Shown one piece after another: positions 1-7,427 of a stretch of 21,087 nucleotides of DNA. Position 1 is the stretch's first letter. Each line of letters starts with the position of its first letter. Origin of the DNA: Thermoplasmatales archaeon ex4484_6 (GTDB lineage Archaea; Thermoplasmatota; Penumbrarchaeia; Penumbrarchaeales; Penumbrarchaeaceae); contig NJDO01000017.1 of NCBI GenBank assembly GCA_002254385.1, positions 1-21,087 of the forward strand, given 5' to 3'. The notes below the pieces were generated by a model. It saw only the letters and a list, made by a program, of their open reading frames with translations, was not told where the DNA came from and made no database searches. A program made the position numbers and the translations under genes.

Positions 1-1
1 G

Positions 2-139
2 AAGCGTGTCATCCAGAAGGACCTTGAAACGGCCCTCGGATTCTCAATTCTCAGGGGAGAGGTCTTCGATTCATCCAGGGTGACTGTCGATTATCTGGAC
101 GGGGCACTGAGGATAAGCTCCGAGAGAATTGCCGAATGA
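2..139 (+). CDS. ClpB-like AAA+ chaperone, C-terminal end (partial)
   Basis: The window opens inside a reading frame whose last 45 residues begin KRVIQKDLETALGF and end SSERIAE before a TGA. The pattern R-x-I-Q-x-x-[LI]-E-x-x-L-x-x-x-I-L-x-G, followed by a short beta-rich segment, matches the small domain that ends the second AAA+ module of Hsp100/ClpB disaggregases. In that family this part follows the sensor-2 arginine helix and helps hold the hexamer together. The catalytic parts lie outside the window, so the call rests on the tail alone. Another Clp/Hsp100 ATPase is the main alternative. The next gene starts 189 bp downstream behind its own promoter-like sequence. Confidence 0.6.
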   Translation, partial: KRVIQKDLETALGFSILRGEVFDSSRVTVDYLDGALRISSERIAE

Positions 140-227
140 CATAGATATCCACATGACCTCCGCAGATCTCCCCCGTCCTGATCGAAAGGATTACAACCGG
201 AATTATCAACCTTTCCCCGGAAATGAC

Positions 228-239
228 ATTATAAATTAT
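228..239 (+). promoter_or_regulatory. Candidate TATA box for the gene at 329
   Basis: An AT-rich stretch reading ttataaattat sits in the 189-bp gap between the Clp tail and the gene at 329. A start of transcription about 26 bp downstream would give a leader of about 70 nt. A second AT-rich element (cattaaataa, 250-259) could instead give a leader of about 45 nt. Unlike most first genes in this window, this one therefore has a real 5' leader, and it carries a strong Shine-Dalgarno (aggtgat, 318-324). Confidence 0.5.
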
Positions 240-280
240 TTCTTCAAATGCATTAAATAATCACACTCCTCTGCACAATT

Positions 281-303
281 GGCCGGGGAACGGGATCCCG
301 GCC
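281..303 (+). promoter_or_regulatory. 5' leader hairpin before the gene at 329
   Basis: ggccggg (281-287) can pair with cccggcc (297-303), giving a 7-bp all-GC stem that a G-U pair extends to 8, with a loop of about 8 nt. It lies between the TATA-like elements and the Shine-Dalgarno at 318, so it would be in the transcribed leader. It could influence translation or mRNA stability. No ligand-binding riboswitch class is recognised. Confidence 0.4.
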
Positions 304-328
304 AGGATATGGAGAACAGGTGATTTGA

Positions 329-820
329 ATGTACAACCCAGTGCAGGGTGGAAATGTACCACCCCCGGAAAATGTGGCGAATTACAAAAAGGATGAAGTG
401 GACGAACTCTTTTCAAGGGAACCTCCGGCTCCCTTGAGAAAGATGCCCCCCCCGGAGAGCCTGACATTGACCAAGATACTGCTCTTCGCGGGGGTCTTCG
501 CCATCTTTGTGGGAGCCACACTTGCAGGCATCGTAACGGTTCTGGAAACCCCTGACAGTGATGATTACGAAGATTATGACGACTACGAGAAGGCTTCGGA
601 TTCATACGAGAAAAAGGTGAAATGGTTTTTCTTCCTGGGTGACGAGTTCATCTACATCGGTGTGCTTACGCTTATATCCGGATTTGCCTACGGCGCCCTT
701 GCGAACAGGGAGCTCAATCCCACCGTCAGGATGGGGCTGCTGATAGCGGCCGGAATCATACTGGGCCTGCTGCTGACGAACAAACCGGGACTTCTTTCAT
801 TCTTGAACGCATTCTCGTGA
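329..820 (+). CDS. Small membrane protein, unknown function
   Basis: A 163-residue protein not recognised as a member of any named family. The first 45 residues are polar and proline-rich. A strong hydrophobic segment follows (about 47-72), then a very acidic, tyrosine-rich loop (about 75-93, DSDDYEDYDDYEK), and two more hydrophobic segments (about 100-124 and 134-150). It is therefore probably an integral membrane protein with three spans and a charged loop between the first two. The ATG is preceded by aggtgat at a good distance, which matches the 3' end of archaeal 16S rRNA, so the start is well supported. It stands alone, convergent with the MATE/MarR unit. The acidic loop might bind cations or a basic partner, but that is speculation. 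Confidence 0.75.
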   Translation: MYNPVQGGNVPPPENVANYKKDEVDELFSREPPAPLRKMPPPESLTLTKILLFAGVFAIFVGATLAGIVTVLETPDSDDYEDYDDYEKASDSYEKKVKWFFFLGDEFIYIGVLTLISGFAYGALANRELNPTVRMGLLIAAGIILGLLLTNKPGLLSFLNAFS

Positions 821-854
821 AACCTCCCGGAATGCATCCGCTGATGTCAAGGGT

Positions 855-880
855 TCCGTCATCCCCCGTGATGACGGACC
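855..880. terminator. Hairpin between convergent genes (possible two-way terminator)
   Basis: tccgtcatc (855-863) pairs with gatgacgga (870-878) around a 6-nt loop. The stem can extend by two further base pairs across one bulged base, and ttt follows on the plus strand. It sits in the 62-bp gap between the stop codons of the membrane protein at 329-820 and the MATE gene. Archaeal termination depends mainly on T-tracts, so the role is inferred from position. Confidence 0.4.
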
Positions 881-882
881 TT

Positions 883-2295
883 TCATTCCGCTCGATCCGG
901 GGTTATCCTGCCCTTGACAAGACGGGTGATATGTGAATAGGCCCACCCGAATGCCGCGAGGGATCCGAGAAAGTTCCCGAGGAGAATCCCGCCCCACACA
1001 CCCTCGAGTCCAAGGCCCATAACGGAACCGAATATGTAGGCGAAGGCAAGTGCGAACACGATCGTCCTGAATATCGTAACGATCAGCGAATTGAAACCCT
1101 TCCCTATCGCCTGGAAGGTGGCCCCCGACAGCATACCGAAGCCCACGAAGAAGTTCATCAGGGAGAACAATCTGATGAACATCACGAGATCTCCCCTCAG
1201 CTCCCTGGAACCGGGAGACCACGTGAAGGCCAGAACGATCATATCGGCCAGAAGGAACATCAACACCGCAACGGGGACCTCGATCTTCAATCCGAACTTT
1301 ATGGCATATACGAGGGAGAGCCTGAGCTTCCTGTAGGCCCTGGCCCCGTATGCCGCACCAGCCACGGAGATGAGAGCGGACGCGATCCCCATCAGCGGCA
1401 GTGTGGCCATCATCACAACCCTCCATCCCGTCGAGAAGACAGCCACCCCCTGCTCCCCCCCTATTGATATGATGAGGGCGTTGAGGAATATCATATTCAC
1501 GGACATTGCCATCTGCTGGAGGGATGCCGGCACGCCGACCCTCATGATATCCCTGATTATGTTCCACCTGAACCTGAAATCACGGAACCTGAACGTGACG
1601 AACGTGTCCTTCTTGAAGAACAACCAGTAGAAGAGCAGCGTGAACGTTACAGTGAAAGAGGCCATGGTCGCCCAGGCAGCTCCCTCGACACCGAGCCCGA
1701 ACCCGTATATGAAGACCGGGTCGAGAATTATATTGAGACCGGAGCCCAGGATCATGGCATACATGGCCCTCTTCGTGTCACCCTCGGCCCTCAGGATGGC
1801 GTTCGCGATGTTGTTGAAGAATATGATAACCGAGAATCCGATGATGATCCTTCCGTATCCCACGGCCATATCGAGGGAATCCCTTGCACCCATACTCTTC
1901 AAAATACCCGGGATCGCCATGAACATCGGAACGGTGAACAGCAGAGCCGTGATCATCACGAGGATGACCATGTGATCCGCCACGTTATCGGCACCCCTCT
2001 TGTCCCTTGCTCCGATCCTTCGTGATATGGCGGCCCCACCTCCGATCCCTAGTCCCGCAGCCAGGGCCATGATGAGGAAGAAGAACGGAAAGAACAGTCC
2101 GATTGCCGCAAGTGCATCTCCACCGTGGGGGAGACCGGCCACCCATATCGCATCTACAAGGTTGTAGAACGTCTGGACCGACATGGCGATTATCATGGGT
2201 ATGGATAGCTTGATTATCGCCTTCCTTGGATTCCCCAGGAGGGTCTTTACTCCCTCGGTGGGTCTGCCGAACCCCTTTCCGCCGCCACCGGTCAT
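883..2295 (-). CDS. MATE family multidrug/cation antiporter
   Basis: A 470-residue polytopic membrane protein with the twelve-helix, two-half layout of the MATE (DinF/NorM-type) exporters, which expel organic cations and drugs using a Na+ or H+ gradient. Telling segments (numbered from the upstream TTG) are the first helix PMIIAMSVQTFYNLVDAIWV (about 34-53), the loop AISRRIGARDK after helix 2 (about 90-100), and NIILDPVFIYG then GVEGAAWAT (about 189-211), which closely match the conserved mid-region of the family. A TTG one codon upstream is in frame, but the ATG at 2295 is preferred because it overlaps the MarR stop codon (TGATG) and has ggagg 7 nt upstream. It is translationally coupled to the MarR gene, a common arrangement for an exporter controlled by its own sensor repressor. 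The substrate cannot be read from the sequence. Confidence 0.93.
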   Translation of the reverse strand: MTGGGGKGFGRPTEGVKTLLGNPRKAIIKLSIPMIIAMSVQTFYNLVDAIWVAGLPHGGDALAAIGLFFPFFFLIMALAAGLGIGGGAAISRRIGARDKRGADNVADHMVILVMITALLFTVPMFMAIPGILKSMGARDSLDMAVGYGRIIIGFSVIIFFNNIANAILRAEGDTKRAMYAMILGSGLNIILDPVFIYGFGLGVEGAAWATMASFTVTFTLLFYWLFFKKDTFVTFRFRDFRFRWNIIRDIMRVGVPASLQQMAMSVNMIFLNALIISIGGEQGVAVFSTGWRVVMMATLPLMGIASALISVAGAAYGARAYRKLRLSLVYAIKFGLKIEVPVAVLMFLLADMIVLAFTWSPGSRELRGDLVMFIRLFSLMNFFVGFGMLSGATFQAIGKGFNSLIVTIFRTIVFALAFAYIFGSVMGLGLEGVWGGILLGNFLGSLAAFGWAYSHITRLVKGRITPDRAE

Positions 2296-2735
2296 CAAAG
2301 CCCCTCCATGTTCATCTCCAGCCTTTCCAGAAGGGAAAACAGCTGATCCCGCTCCGCTTCATCGAAACCGTAGAGGGCCCGGACATTCCATCTCTCCAGA
2401 ACATTCACTATCTGCGACCAGAGGGCGTGCCCCTTGTCGGTAAGTGAGATGATGTACCTTCTCCGGTCCCCGGGATCCCTTCTGCGTGTGACGAATCCCT
2501 TCATCTCGAGCTTCCTCACCGCCCTTGCCGTGGTGGCCTTGTCGACCATGGCGAATCTGGTCAATTCGTCCTGGGAGCATCCGTCCCACCTGTGGAGGTA
2601 GAGGAGGAATTGATACTGTCCGGAGCCTATCCCGTATGATTCGAGCTCCCTCTGCAGATGTGACCTTATCGTCATGTGCAGGTGGGAGATGTACCTGGAA
2701 AGGAAGGAGACACCACCGTCATCACAGGTTTTCAT
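2295..2735 (-). CDS. MarR family transcriptional regulator
   Basis: The called protein has 146 residues and carries the MarR winged-helix core: a dimerisation helix, GQYQFLLYLHRWDGCSQDELTR, the recognition helix region MVDKATTARAVRKLEMKGFV, then the wing RRRDPGDRRRYIISLTDKG, with the D-x-R-[DR]-R-R motif that contacts DNA. C-terminal helices complete the dimer interface. An in-frame ATG at 2762 would add nine residues (MVACATNDT). It is rejected because the best TATA box (2762-2772 on this strand) would put the transcription start near 2740, after that ATG. The ATG at 2735 then gives a nearly leaderless mRNA. Its stop overlaps the MATE start, so it very likely controls the MATE gene and itself. 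Confidence 0.9.
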   Translation of the reverse strand: MKTCDDGGVSFLSRYISHLHMTIRSHLQRELESYGIGSGQYQFLLYLHRWDGCSQDELTRFAMVDKATTARAVRKLEMKGFVTRRRDPGDRRRYIISLTDKGHALWSQIVNVLERWNVRALYGFDEAERDQLFSLLERLEMNMEGL

Positions 2736-2745
2736 GGTATCATTC

Positions 2746-2772
2746 GTTGCGCATGCAACCATTTTATTAAAT
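2746..2772 (-). promoter_or_regulatory. marR-MATE promoter with candidate MarR operator
   Basis: On the minus strand a TATA-like tttaataaaa lies at about 2762-2772. Just downstream is a perfect 5-bp inverted repeat, gttgc-gcat-gcaac (2746-2759), between the TATA box and the expected transcription start near 2740. Bound protein there could block recruitment of RNA polymerase. MarR dimers bind short palindromes that overlap their own promoters, so this is the natural candidate for autoregulation. The arms are short and no second copy was found in the window. Confidence 0.5.
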
Positions 2773-2812
2773 CCTTTCCAAAACAGTCGAAAAATTCATC
2801 CAGTGCAGGAAA

Positions 2813-2856
2813 ATATTATTTAAAGAAGGGGGCAATAACCCCCCAATCCCTTTTTT
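2813..2856 (+). promoter_or_regulatory. Promoter region of the SRPBCC gene, with G5/C6 hairpin and T-tract
   Basis: A TATA-like tattatttaaag (2814-2825) precedes the gene at 2878 and predicts transcription starting near 2845. Between the two lies ggggg-caataa-cccccc (2828-2844), able to form a 5-bp GC stem, followed by a run of six T (2851-2856). The hairpin spans the predicted start point, so it may act in DNA rather than RNA. If transcription begins earlier it would resemble an attenuator. The gap from the MarR start to 2878 holds no gene. Confidence 0.4.
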
Positions 2857-2877
2857 CGTTCACAGGGGTTGTGGTCA

Positions 2878-3363
2878 ATGGGTTCGGTAGGTGTCGATGA
2901 GAGTCTCGAGGAGGTCCTTGCATCCCCCAGCGAGGTCTATTCCGTTCTGACGGATATTTCACTTGCACAGGTGTGGGGAAGGACGGCGGAAGGAGGCCTG
3001 ATCTTCCCCCAGGACAGCAGAATGAAGCTCGGACAGGTGGTGGACCTCCATATCAGGGGTGCAAAGGAACCCATCAAATTGAAGATAATTCTCATGCATC
3101 ATGGAGAGTTCATCGAACTCGAGGTCATCGAGGGGCCTCTGTTCGGCACCCTGAAGTTCCATCTGGAACCCCGCCCCTACGGCACGCTTCTGTCGTCCAA
3201 TCTCAATTACAGGATAGAATCCATCGGGTACAACCTGAAATGGAAGATGGGTGAGAAGAAGAAATACAGGTCGATGATAGCCAATGTCCTGGGCAACATC
3301 AAGAACCTGTCGGAGCAGAGGTCCAATCAGATCCAGGATCTTACCCATTCGATGCTATCCTAG
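2878..3363 (+). CDS. SRPBCC (START/Bet v1-like) fold protein
   Basis: A 161-residue soluble protein beginning MGSVGVDESLEEVLASPSEV. The opening strand, then ASPSEVYSVLTDISLAQVW, is the typical start of the helix-grip (SRPBCC/polyketide cyclase-like) fold, in which the first helix and loop follow a short strand. Alternating hydrophobic strands come next (VVDLHIRG, IKLKIILMHHGEFIELEVI, GTLKFHLEPRPYGTLLSSNLNYRI) and a long basic C-terminal helix that normally closes the ligand cavity. The fold binds hydrophobic ligands, but neither ligand nor reaction can be named. The ATG at 2878 is preferred over an in-frame TTG at 2869, which lies too close to the only purine-rich stretch. Its 3' end overlaps the convergent mutase gene by 23 bp. 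Confidence 0.75.
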   Translation: MGSVGVDESLEEVLASPSEVYSVLTDISLAQVWGRTAEGGLIFPQDSRMKLGQVVDLHIRGAKEPIKLKIILMHHGEFIELEVIEGPLFGTLKFHLEPRPYGTLLSSNLNYRIESIGYNLKWKMGEKKKYRSMIANVLGNIKNLSEQRSNQIQDLTHSMLS

Positions 3364-4717
3364 AACCGAGGATCTCCCCGAACTCCCTCTCAATGGATCT
3401 CAGCTTCCCGTCGCTCCTTGCCTCGACCGTCATTCTTATCACGGGAGATGTGTTGGAACATCGTATCAGGACCCACCCGTCATCCAGGTCAACCCTGACA
3501 CCGTCCATTGTATTGACCCTGTCGTACGCCTCGATGAACTCCTCCCTGAGCTCATCGAGCACCCTGAACTTGATGCTGTCGGGGCAATCGAATGCGCGCG
3601 AGAGCGAGGGATACTGCGGCACACCCGATGCCAGCCCGGAGAGCGATTTTCCCTCTTCCTTCAGGATCCTTGCAAGTTCCAGGGGAGCCGTGATGGCATC
3701 GTCGAACAGAACATGCTCTGGAATGATCAGGTGGCCCGACCTCTCCACACCGAATATCGCACCCTCTTTCTTTGCCTCAAGGGTGAGGAACGTATGGCCG
3801 ACCTTTATCCTCTTCACCCTTGCTCCCAGCGGAACAAGCACGTCCTCGACAGCCATGGAGGATTCCACGTTTGCAAGGACCATCCCGCCGCCGTGCCTCT
3901 TCACAAGGGATGAGGCCAGTATTATCCCGAGTCTGTCGGTGCTCAGGAATTCTCCGGCATCATCGACCACCACGGCCCTGTCCCCGTCTCCGTCAAAGGC
4001 CACACCGAAGGCGAGCTGCTCATCGAGGACCAGCTCCCTGAGCCGGCCCAGATTCTCGGGCTTGGGTTCCGAGGGCCTTCCCCTGAAGAAGGGGTCCCTC
4101 TCACCGTTTACCATTCTCACATCGAGCCCGGCCGCTCTCAGGACCCTGCCCGCACTGAGGGTCATGGCGCCGCCCCCGCAGTCGACACCCACCCTTAGCG
4201 GGTCCCCGCCCTTCAGGAAGCTTCCGTACCTCGATGACCAGAAGTCCACGTATCCCGGGAGATGGTCCTCGTGAGAGATGTGCCCCATCTCCTTCCAGTC
4301 AACCGGAGGGAACTCGCCGGAGAGGACCCTGTCGCGAACCGCCATTATGTGTTCCTCCGGGAAGCCCACACCGTCCCCGAAGTACACCTTCAACCCGTTC
4401 CATTCGGGCTCGAGGTGCGAGGCCGTTATGAAACAGGATGCCCCGCTTCCCGATTTAAGACCCGCGAACATTGCCACACCGAACGAGCACATTCCCGTGG
4501 AGATCACATCCACACCGGTGGAGAGGAGGCCCGCGGTGAGCGCGCCGTGGAAGGCGGGAGATGTGGTTCTCACATCGTACCCGACGGCCACCCTGTCTAT
4601 CCCAAGGTCCGAGACGAGGAAGGAACCCAGACCCCTGCCGATATCGAGACAGAGAGGTATGTCGAGGTCCTTTCCCCATATGCCCCTTATGTCGTAAGCC
4701 CTGAAAATGTGCTTCAT
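3341..4717 (-). CDS. Phosphomannomutase/phosphoglucomutase (alpha-D-phosphohexomutase)
   Basis: A 458-residue enzyme of the phosphohexomutase superfamily, which moves phosphate between C1 and C6 of hexoses through a phosphoserine and feeds nucleotide-sugar synthesis. All four active-site loops are visible: the phosphoserine loop TASHLEPEWNG (98-108, Ser100), the metal loop DGDGDR (242-247), the sugar loop GVERSGH (323-329), and the phosphate loop RCSNTSPVIRMTVEA (419-433). The phosphoserine loop differs from the usual T-A-S-H-N-P because Leu-Glu replaces Asn-Pro. The N-terminal AYDIRG is standard. A frame extension to 4747 is rejected because it would start upstream of the expected transcript end (TATA box at 4754-4762). 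Mannose, glucose and glucosamine phosphates cannot be told apart here. Its 3' end overlaps the SRPBCC gene. Confidence 0.92.
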   Translation of the reverse strand: MKHIFRAYDIRGIWGKDLDIPLCLDIGRGLGSFLVSDLGIDRVAVGYDVRTTSPAFHGALTAGLLSTGVDVISTGMCSFGVAMFAGLKSGSGASCFITASHLEPEWNGLKVYFGDGVGFPEEHIMAVRDRVLSGEFPPVDWKEMGHISHEDHLPGYVDFWSSRYGSFLKGGDPLRVGVDCGGGAMTLSAGRVLRAAGLDVRMVNGERDPFFRGRPSEPKPENLGRLRELVLDEQLAFGVAFDGDGDRAVVVDDAGEFLSTDRLGIILASSLVKRHGGGMVLANVESSMAVEDVLVPLGARVKRIKVGHTFLTLEAKKEGAIFGVERSGHLIIPEHVLFDDAITAPLELARILKEEGKSLSGLASGVPQYPSLSRAFDCPDSIKFRVLDELREEFIEAYDRVNTMDGVRVDLDDGWVLIRCSNTSPVIRMTVEARSDGKLRSIEREFGEILGSRIASNG

Positions 4718-4753
4718 CTTGCAGTCCCCGCCGGGAGTTATGCACATCTCCGA

Positions 4754-4802
4754 CTTATATCATTCCCCGCAGTGAATGAGTGTCGAGGGATGATTTGAAA
4801 TA
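4754..4802. promoter_or_regulatory. Divergent promoters of the mutase and hps-rraA genes
   Basis: The 106-bp gap between these divergent starts holds a TATA-like gatataag on the minus strand (4754-4762), about 40 bp before the mutase ATG. A weaker tttgaaata on the plus strand (4794-4802) is centred 26 bp before the hps-rraA ATG at 4824. The second spacing fits a leaderless transcript, and no Shine-Dalgarno precedes that ATG. Both genes serve sugar phosphate metabolism, so shared control is possible. Confidence 0.5.
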
Positions 4803-4823
4803 CTCAGCAACGTTTTCAAAGCC

Positions 4824-6125
4824 ATGGCAGGGAAATACCCACTTCTGCAGGTGGCACTCGATCTGATGCAGGGAGAGAGGGCTCTCCAGATAGCAAGGGA
4901 GGCGGTTGCCGGAGGAGCCGACTGGATAGAGGCCGGGACCCCTCTAATAAAGAGCGAGGGGATGGACATCATCAGGAAGCTCAGGGCGGAATTCCCGAAG
5001 ATCACGATCGTTGCCGATATGAAAACCATGGACACGGGCGGGTTCGAAACGGAAATGGTCGCAAGAGCCGGGGCCAATGTCAACACGGTCATGGGGGTCA
5101 CGGACGACGGCACAATCATGGAGGCCATACGGTCGGGGAGGAAGTACGGCTGCATGGTGATGGTGGACATGATGGGGGTGGAGGACAAGGTCAGGAGGGC
5201 GGGGGAGCTCGAAGAGATGGGAGTTGACCTTCTGTGCCTCCATGTGTCCATAGACGATCAGATGATGGGGGTCACGTTCTCCGAGGAGCTCGAAAGGATA
5301 TCAAAGGCCACATCCATTCCCGTTGCGGTAGCGGGAGGGATAACCTCCGAGAATGCCGCGGACCTCATCGGTTCGGGCGCATCCATCATAATCGTCGGGG
5401 GAGCGATCACCAAGACGCCCGATGTGAGGTCCGCCACCGGTTCGATCAAGGAGGCCATCACATCCCTTGAGAGGATAGAATCGAGATTGTACAGGAGATA
5501 CACCGACGAGGAGGGGATCCGGGAGGCCCTGATGCAGGTCAGTGCCCCCAACGTTGCCGATGCCATGCACAAGAAGGGGGCCATGGTCGGCATAGGTCCG
5601 GTGAAGCCGGGTCTGAAATGCGTCGGTCCGGCTTTCACCTGCAGGACCATCGACGGTGACTGGGCGAAGACCGTGGAGGCCATCGAACGGGCCTCTCCCG
5701 GAGATGTCATCGTCATAGACGCCGGGTCGAGGCACATCAGCCCCTGGGGGGAGCTCGCAACCTGGTCATGCAGGATGAGAGGCATATCCGGGGTCATCCT
5801 GGACGGGGCTGCAAGGGATATAGATGACATCATATCGATGGACTTTCCCGTATTCTCCAGGTCAAGGGCGCCCAACGCCGGGGAGCCGAAGGGGTTCGGT
5901 GAGCTTCAGGTGGAGATCGAGTGCGGGGGGATGAATGTAAGGCCCGGGGACTGGATAATTGCAGATGATTCCGGCATCATGGTCATTCCCAGGGAGAGGG
6001 CCGTCGAGATAGCCAACCGCGCACTGGACGTTAAGGAAAGGGAGAACCGCATCAGGGAGGAGATCAAGAGGGGTTCGACGCTTTCCGAGGTCCTTGAACT
6101 GGAAAAGTGGGAGAAGAAGCAGTGA
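4824..6125 (+). CDS. Bifunctional 3-hexulose-6-phosphate synthase / RraA-like protein
   Basis: A 433-residue fusion of two enzymes. Residues 1 to about 215 are a 3-hexulose-6-phosphate synthase of the OMP-decarboxylase superfamily (ALDL at 11-14, WIEAGTPLI at 34-42, and the signature D-x-K-x-x-D as DMKTMD at 65-70, with the phosphate loops VAGGI and VGGAI). This enzyme joins formaldehyde to ribulose 5-phosphate; in archaea it is often run in reverse to make ribulose 5-phosphate in the ribulose monophosphate pathway. Residues about 225-415 are an RraA-like domain (GPAFTC at 268-273, ILDGAARD at 325-332). Such domains include aldolases and decarboxylases as well as the bacterial RNase E inhibitor, so the annotation 'ribonuclease regulator' should not be taken literally. 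This fusion is known from methanogens. It converges on the decarboxylase gene with a 12-bp gap. Confidence 0.9.
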   Translation: MAGKYPLLQVALDLMQGERALQIAREAVAGGADWIEAGTPLIKSEGMDIIRKLRAEFPKITIVADMKTMDTGGFETEMVARAGANVNTVMGVTDDGTIMEAIRSGRKYGCMVMVDMMGVEDKVRRAGELEEMGVDLLCLHVSIDDQMMGVTFSEELERISKATSIPVAVAGGITSENAADLIGSGASIIIVGGAITKTPDVRSATGSIKEAITSLERIESRLYRRYTDEEGIREALMQVSAPNVADAMHKKGAMVGIGPVKPGLKCVGPAFTCRTIDGDWAKTVEAIERASPGDVIVIDAGSRHISPWGELATWSCRMRGISGVILDGAARDIDDIISMDFPVFSRSRAPNAGEPKGFGELQVEIECGGMNVRPGDWIIADDSGIMVIPRERAVEIANRALDVKERENRIREEIKRGSTLSEVLELEKWEKKQ

Positions 6126-6137
6126 TGCCTCCCCCGA

Positions 6138-7280
6138 TCAATCCTTCAGGGCCCCCTCCAGCTCGGGGATCATGACATCTATGGACGCCCTGGTGACATG
6201 GGGCATCACCACGAATCTCAGAGCGGGAGGATCCCTCACCCTCGAGAGGAAGAAACCTCTCTTCCTCATACGCTCCTGGACCAGGTCGGGGTCGGGATGA
6301 TGCACGGCAAGTATGTTCATCACGGGCTCGATCACCGGTTCGAGACCGAGTTCCCTCAATCTCTTCTCCAGATATGAGGTGTTATCCATGCAGGCGGCAA
6401 CGATCCTCTCGTATCCCTCGCGACCCAGATGCTTCATCACCGCGTATGCGGCGGCAACAGCTCCCGAATCCCGGGTTCCGGCGAGGGTGTACGCTTTCGT
6501 GCTCGTCAGATAGGGGGAGCTCACCGAGATGTGCTTCAGCGGGGCCTCCTCCCTGAACAGCAGGCAGCCCGCGGGTATGGTGGAACCTCCCATCTTGTGC
6601 GGATCCACGGAGAGGGATGTCACCTCCTTCACCCTGAAATCCCAGGGCGGGATCCCGTGATCCCCCGGGTGAAGGGTCTCAAGGAACGGCAGGACGAAAC
6701 CTCCGAATGCGGCATCGACATGAAGAGGCACGTCACCCGTGATGCTGCCTATCCGGTCCACCGGGTCCACGACCCCGAGTTCCGTGGTTCCCGCCACCGA
6801 AAGGACCAGAGCCGCCTCATCATCCAGATGGTCCTCCATCTGCTGAACATCCATCCTGAAATCCTCATCAAGGGGGATCATCACCGGTTCCATGTCCAGC
6901 AGCGAAAGCGCTTTCAGCACCGAAAAATGGGCCGAAGCGGGAAATATGACCTTTTTCCTCCCGGTTATCTTCTTTGCCCGGTAAAGGGCGGTGATGTTGG
7001 CCTCGGTGCCCCCGGACAGAACGTGGCCGTAGATCCTGTCCAGGTGCAGAAGGGAGCCCAGCATCGAGATTATCTCCTGCTCCATCTCAAGGGTCCCGGG
7101 ATAGAGCCCGGGATTTCCGAGATTGGATTCGAGGAACATCCCATCCACCTCTGCGGCAATGGGATGCGGGGAGGTGCACATCGAACCGAATATCCTTCCG
7201 GAACCGAATGAGATGTCGAGCTCCTTCATCCCGGAAACAAGCCTCATGACCTCATCCTTGGGTAAACCCTTTCGATCCAT
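6138..7280 (-). CDS. mfnA: L-aspartate/L-tyrosine decarboxylase, MfnA type (PLP enzyme)
   Basis: A 380-residue PLP-dependent group II decarboxylase. Visible features are SGGTEAN (89-95), the ring-stacking histidine in SAHFS (His118), the cofactor aspartate in HVDAAFGG (Asp189), the Schiff-base lysine in SVDPHKMGG (Lys229), and the late motif TLAGTRDSG (265-273). In archaea this family makes beta-alanine from aspartate for coenzyme A, or tyramine from tyrosine for methanofuran. Which applies depends on whether the organism makes methanofuran, which the window does not show. The frame extends to a GTG at 7301, but the TATA-like box centred at 7312 predicts transcription from about 7285, so the ATG at 7280 is chosen. 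The resulting leader is only a few nucleotides. Confidence 0.92.
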   Translation of the reverse strand: MDRKGLPKDEVMRLVSGMKELDISFGSGRIFGSMCTSPHPIAAEVDGMFLESNLGNPGLYPGTLEMEQEIISMLGSLLHLDRIYGHVLSGGTEANITALYRAKKITGRKKVIFPASAHFSVLKALSLLDMEPVMIPLDEDFRMDVQQMEDHLDDEAALVLSVAGTTELGVVDPVDRIGSITGDVPLHVDAAFGGFVLPFLETLHPGDHGIPPWDFRVKEVTSLSVDPHKMGGSTIPAGCLLFREEAPLKHISVSSPYLTSTKAYTLAGTRDSGAVAAAYAVMKHLGREGYERIVAACMDNTSYLEKRLRELGLEPVIEPVMNILAVHHPDPDLVQERMRKRGFFLSRVRDPPALRFVVMPHVTRASIDVMIPELEGALKD

Positions 7281-7307
7281 AGGACGATGAGGGCATGTCA
7301 CGAATGG

Positions 7308-7316
7308 TTTATATTA
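7308..7316 (-). promoter_or_regulatory. TATA box of mfnA
   Basis: On the minus strand taatataaa is centred about 32 bp before the chosen ATG at 7280, giving a near-leaderless mRNA. The neighbouring KaiC-type operon diverges from the same 147-bp region. Confidence 0.55.
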
Positions 7317-7375
7317 GTAGTCATGTGTTGAACCTATCCATTGAAAATATTTTTATGAGAAATATCACAAAACTG

Positions 7376-7422
7376 TTATATATCCGGTCCAGGGCTGATA
7401 TCGTGTGGATGGACCGGAGGTT
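7376..7422 (+). promoter_or_regulatory. Promoter and Shine-Dalgarno of the KaiC-like operon
   Basis: A TATA-like ttatatatc (7376-7384) predicts transcription from about 7406 and so a leader of about 22 nt. A strong ggagg (7416-7420) lies exactly 7 nt before the TTG at 7428, which decides that unusual start codon. A second AT-rich element, gaaaatatttttatg (7343-7357), lies further upstream and could serve as an alternative promoter or a factor-binding site. Confidence 0.6.
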
Positions 7423-7427
7423 GCCTG

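Noticed and set aside
3393..4274. Open frame opposite the mutase gene
   Set aside because: It is serine- and proline-rich in the way expected of an antisense reading, and the mutase has all four active-site loops.
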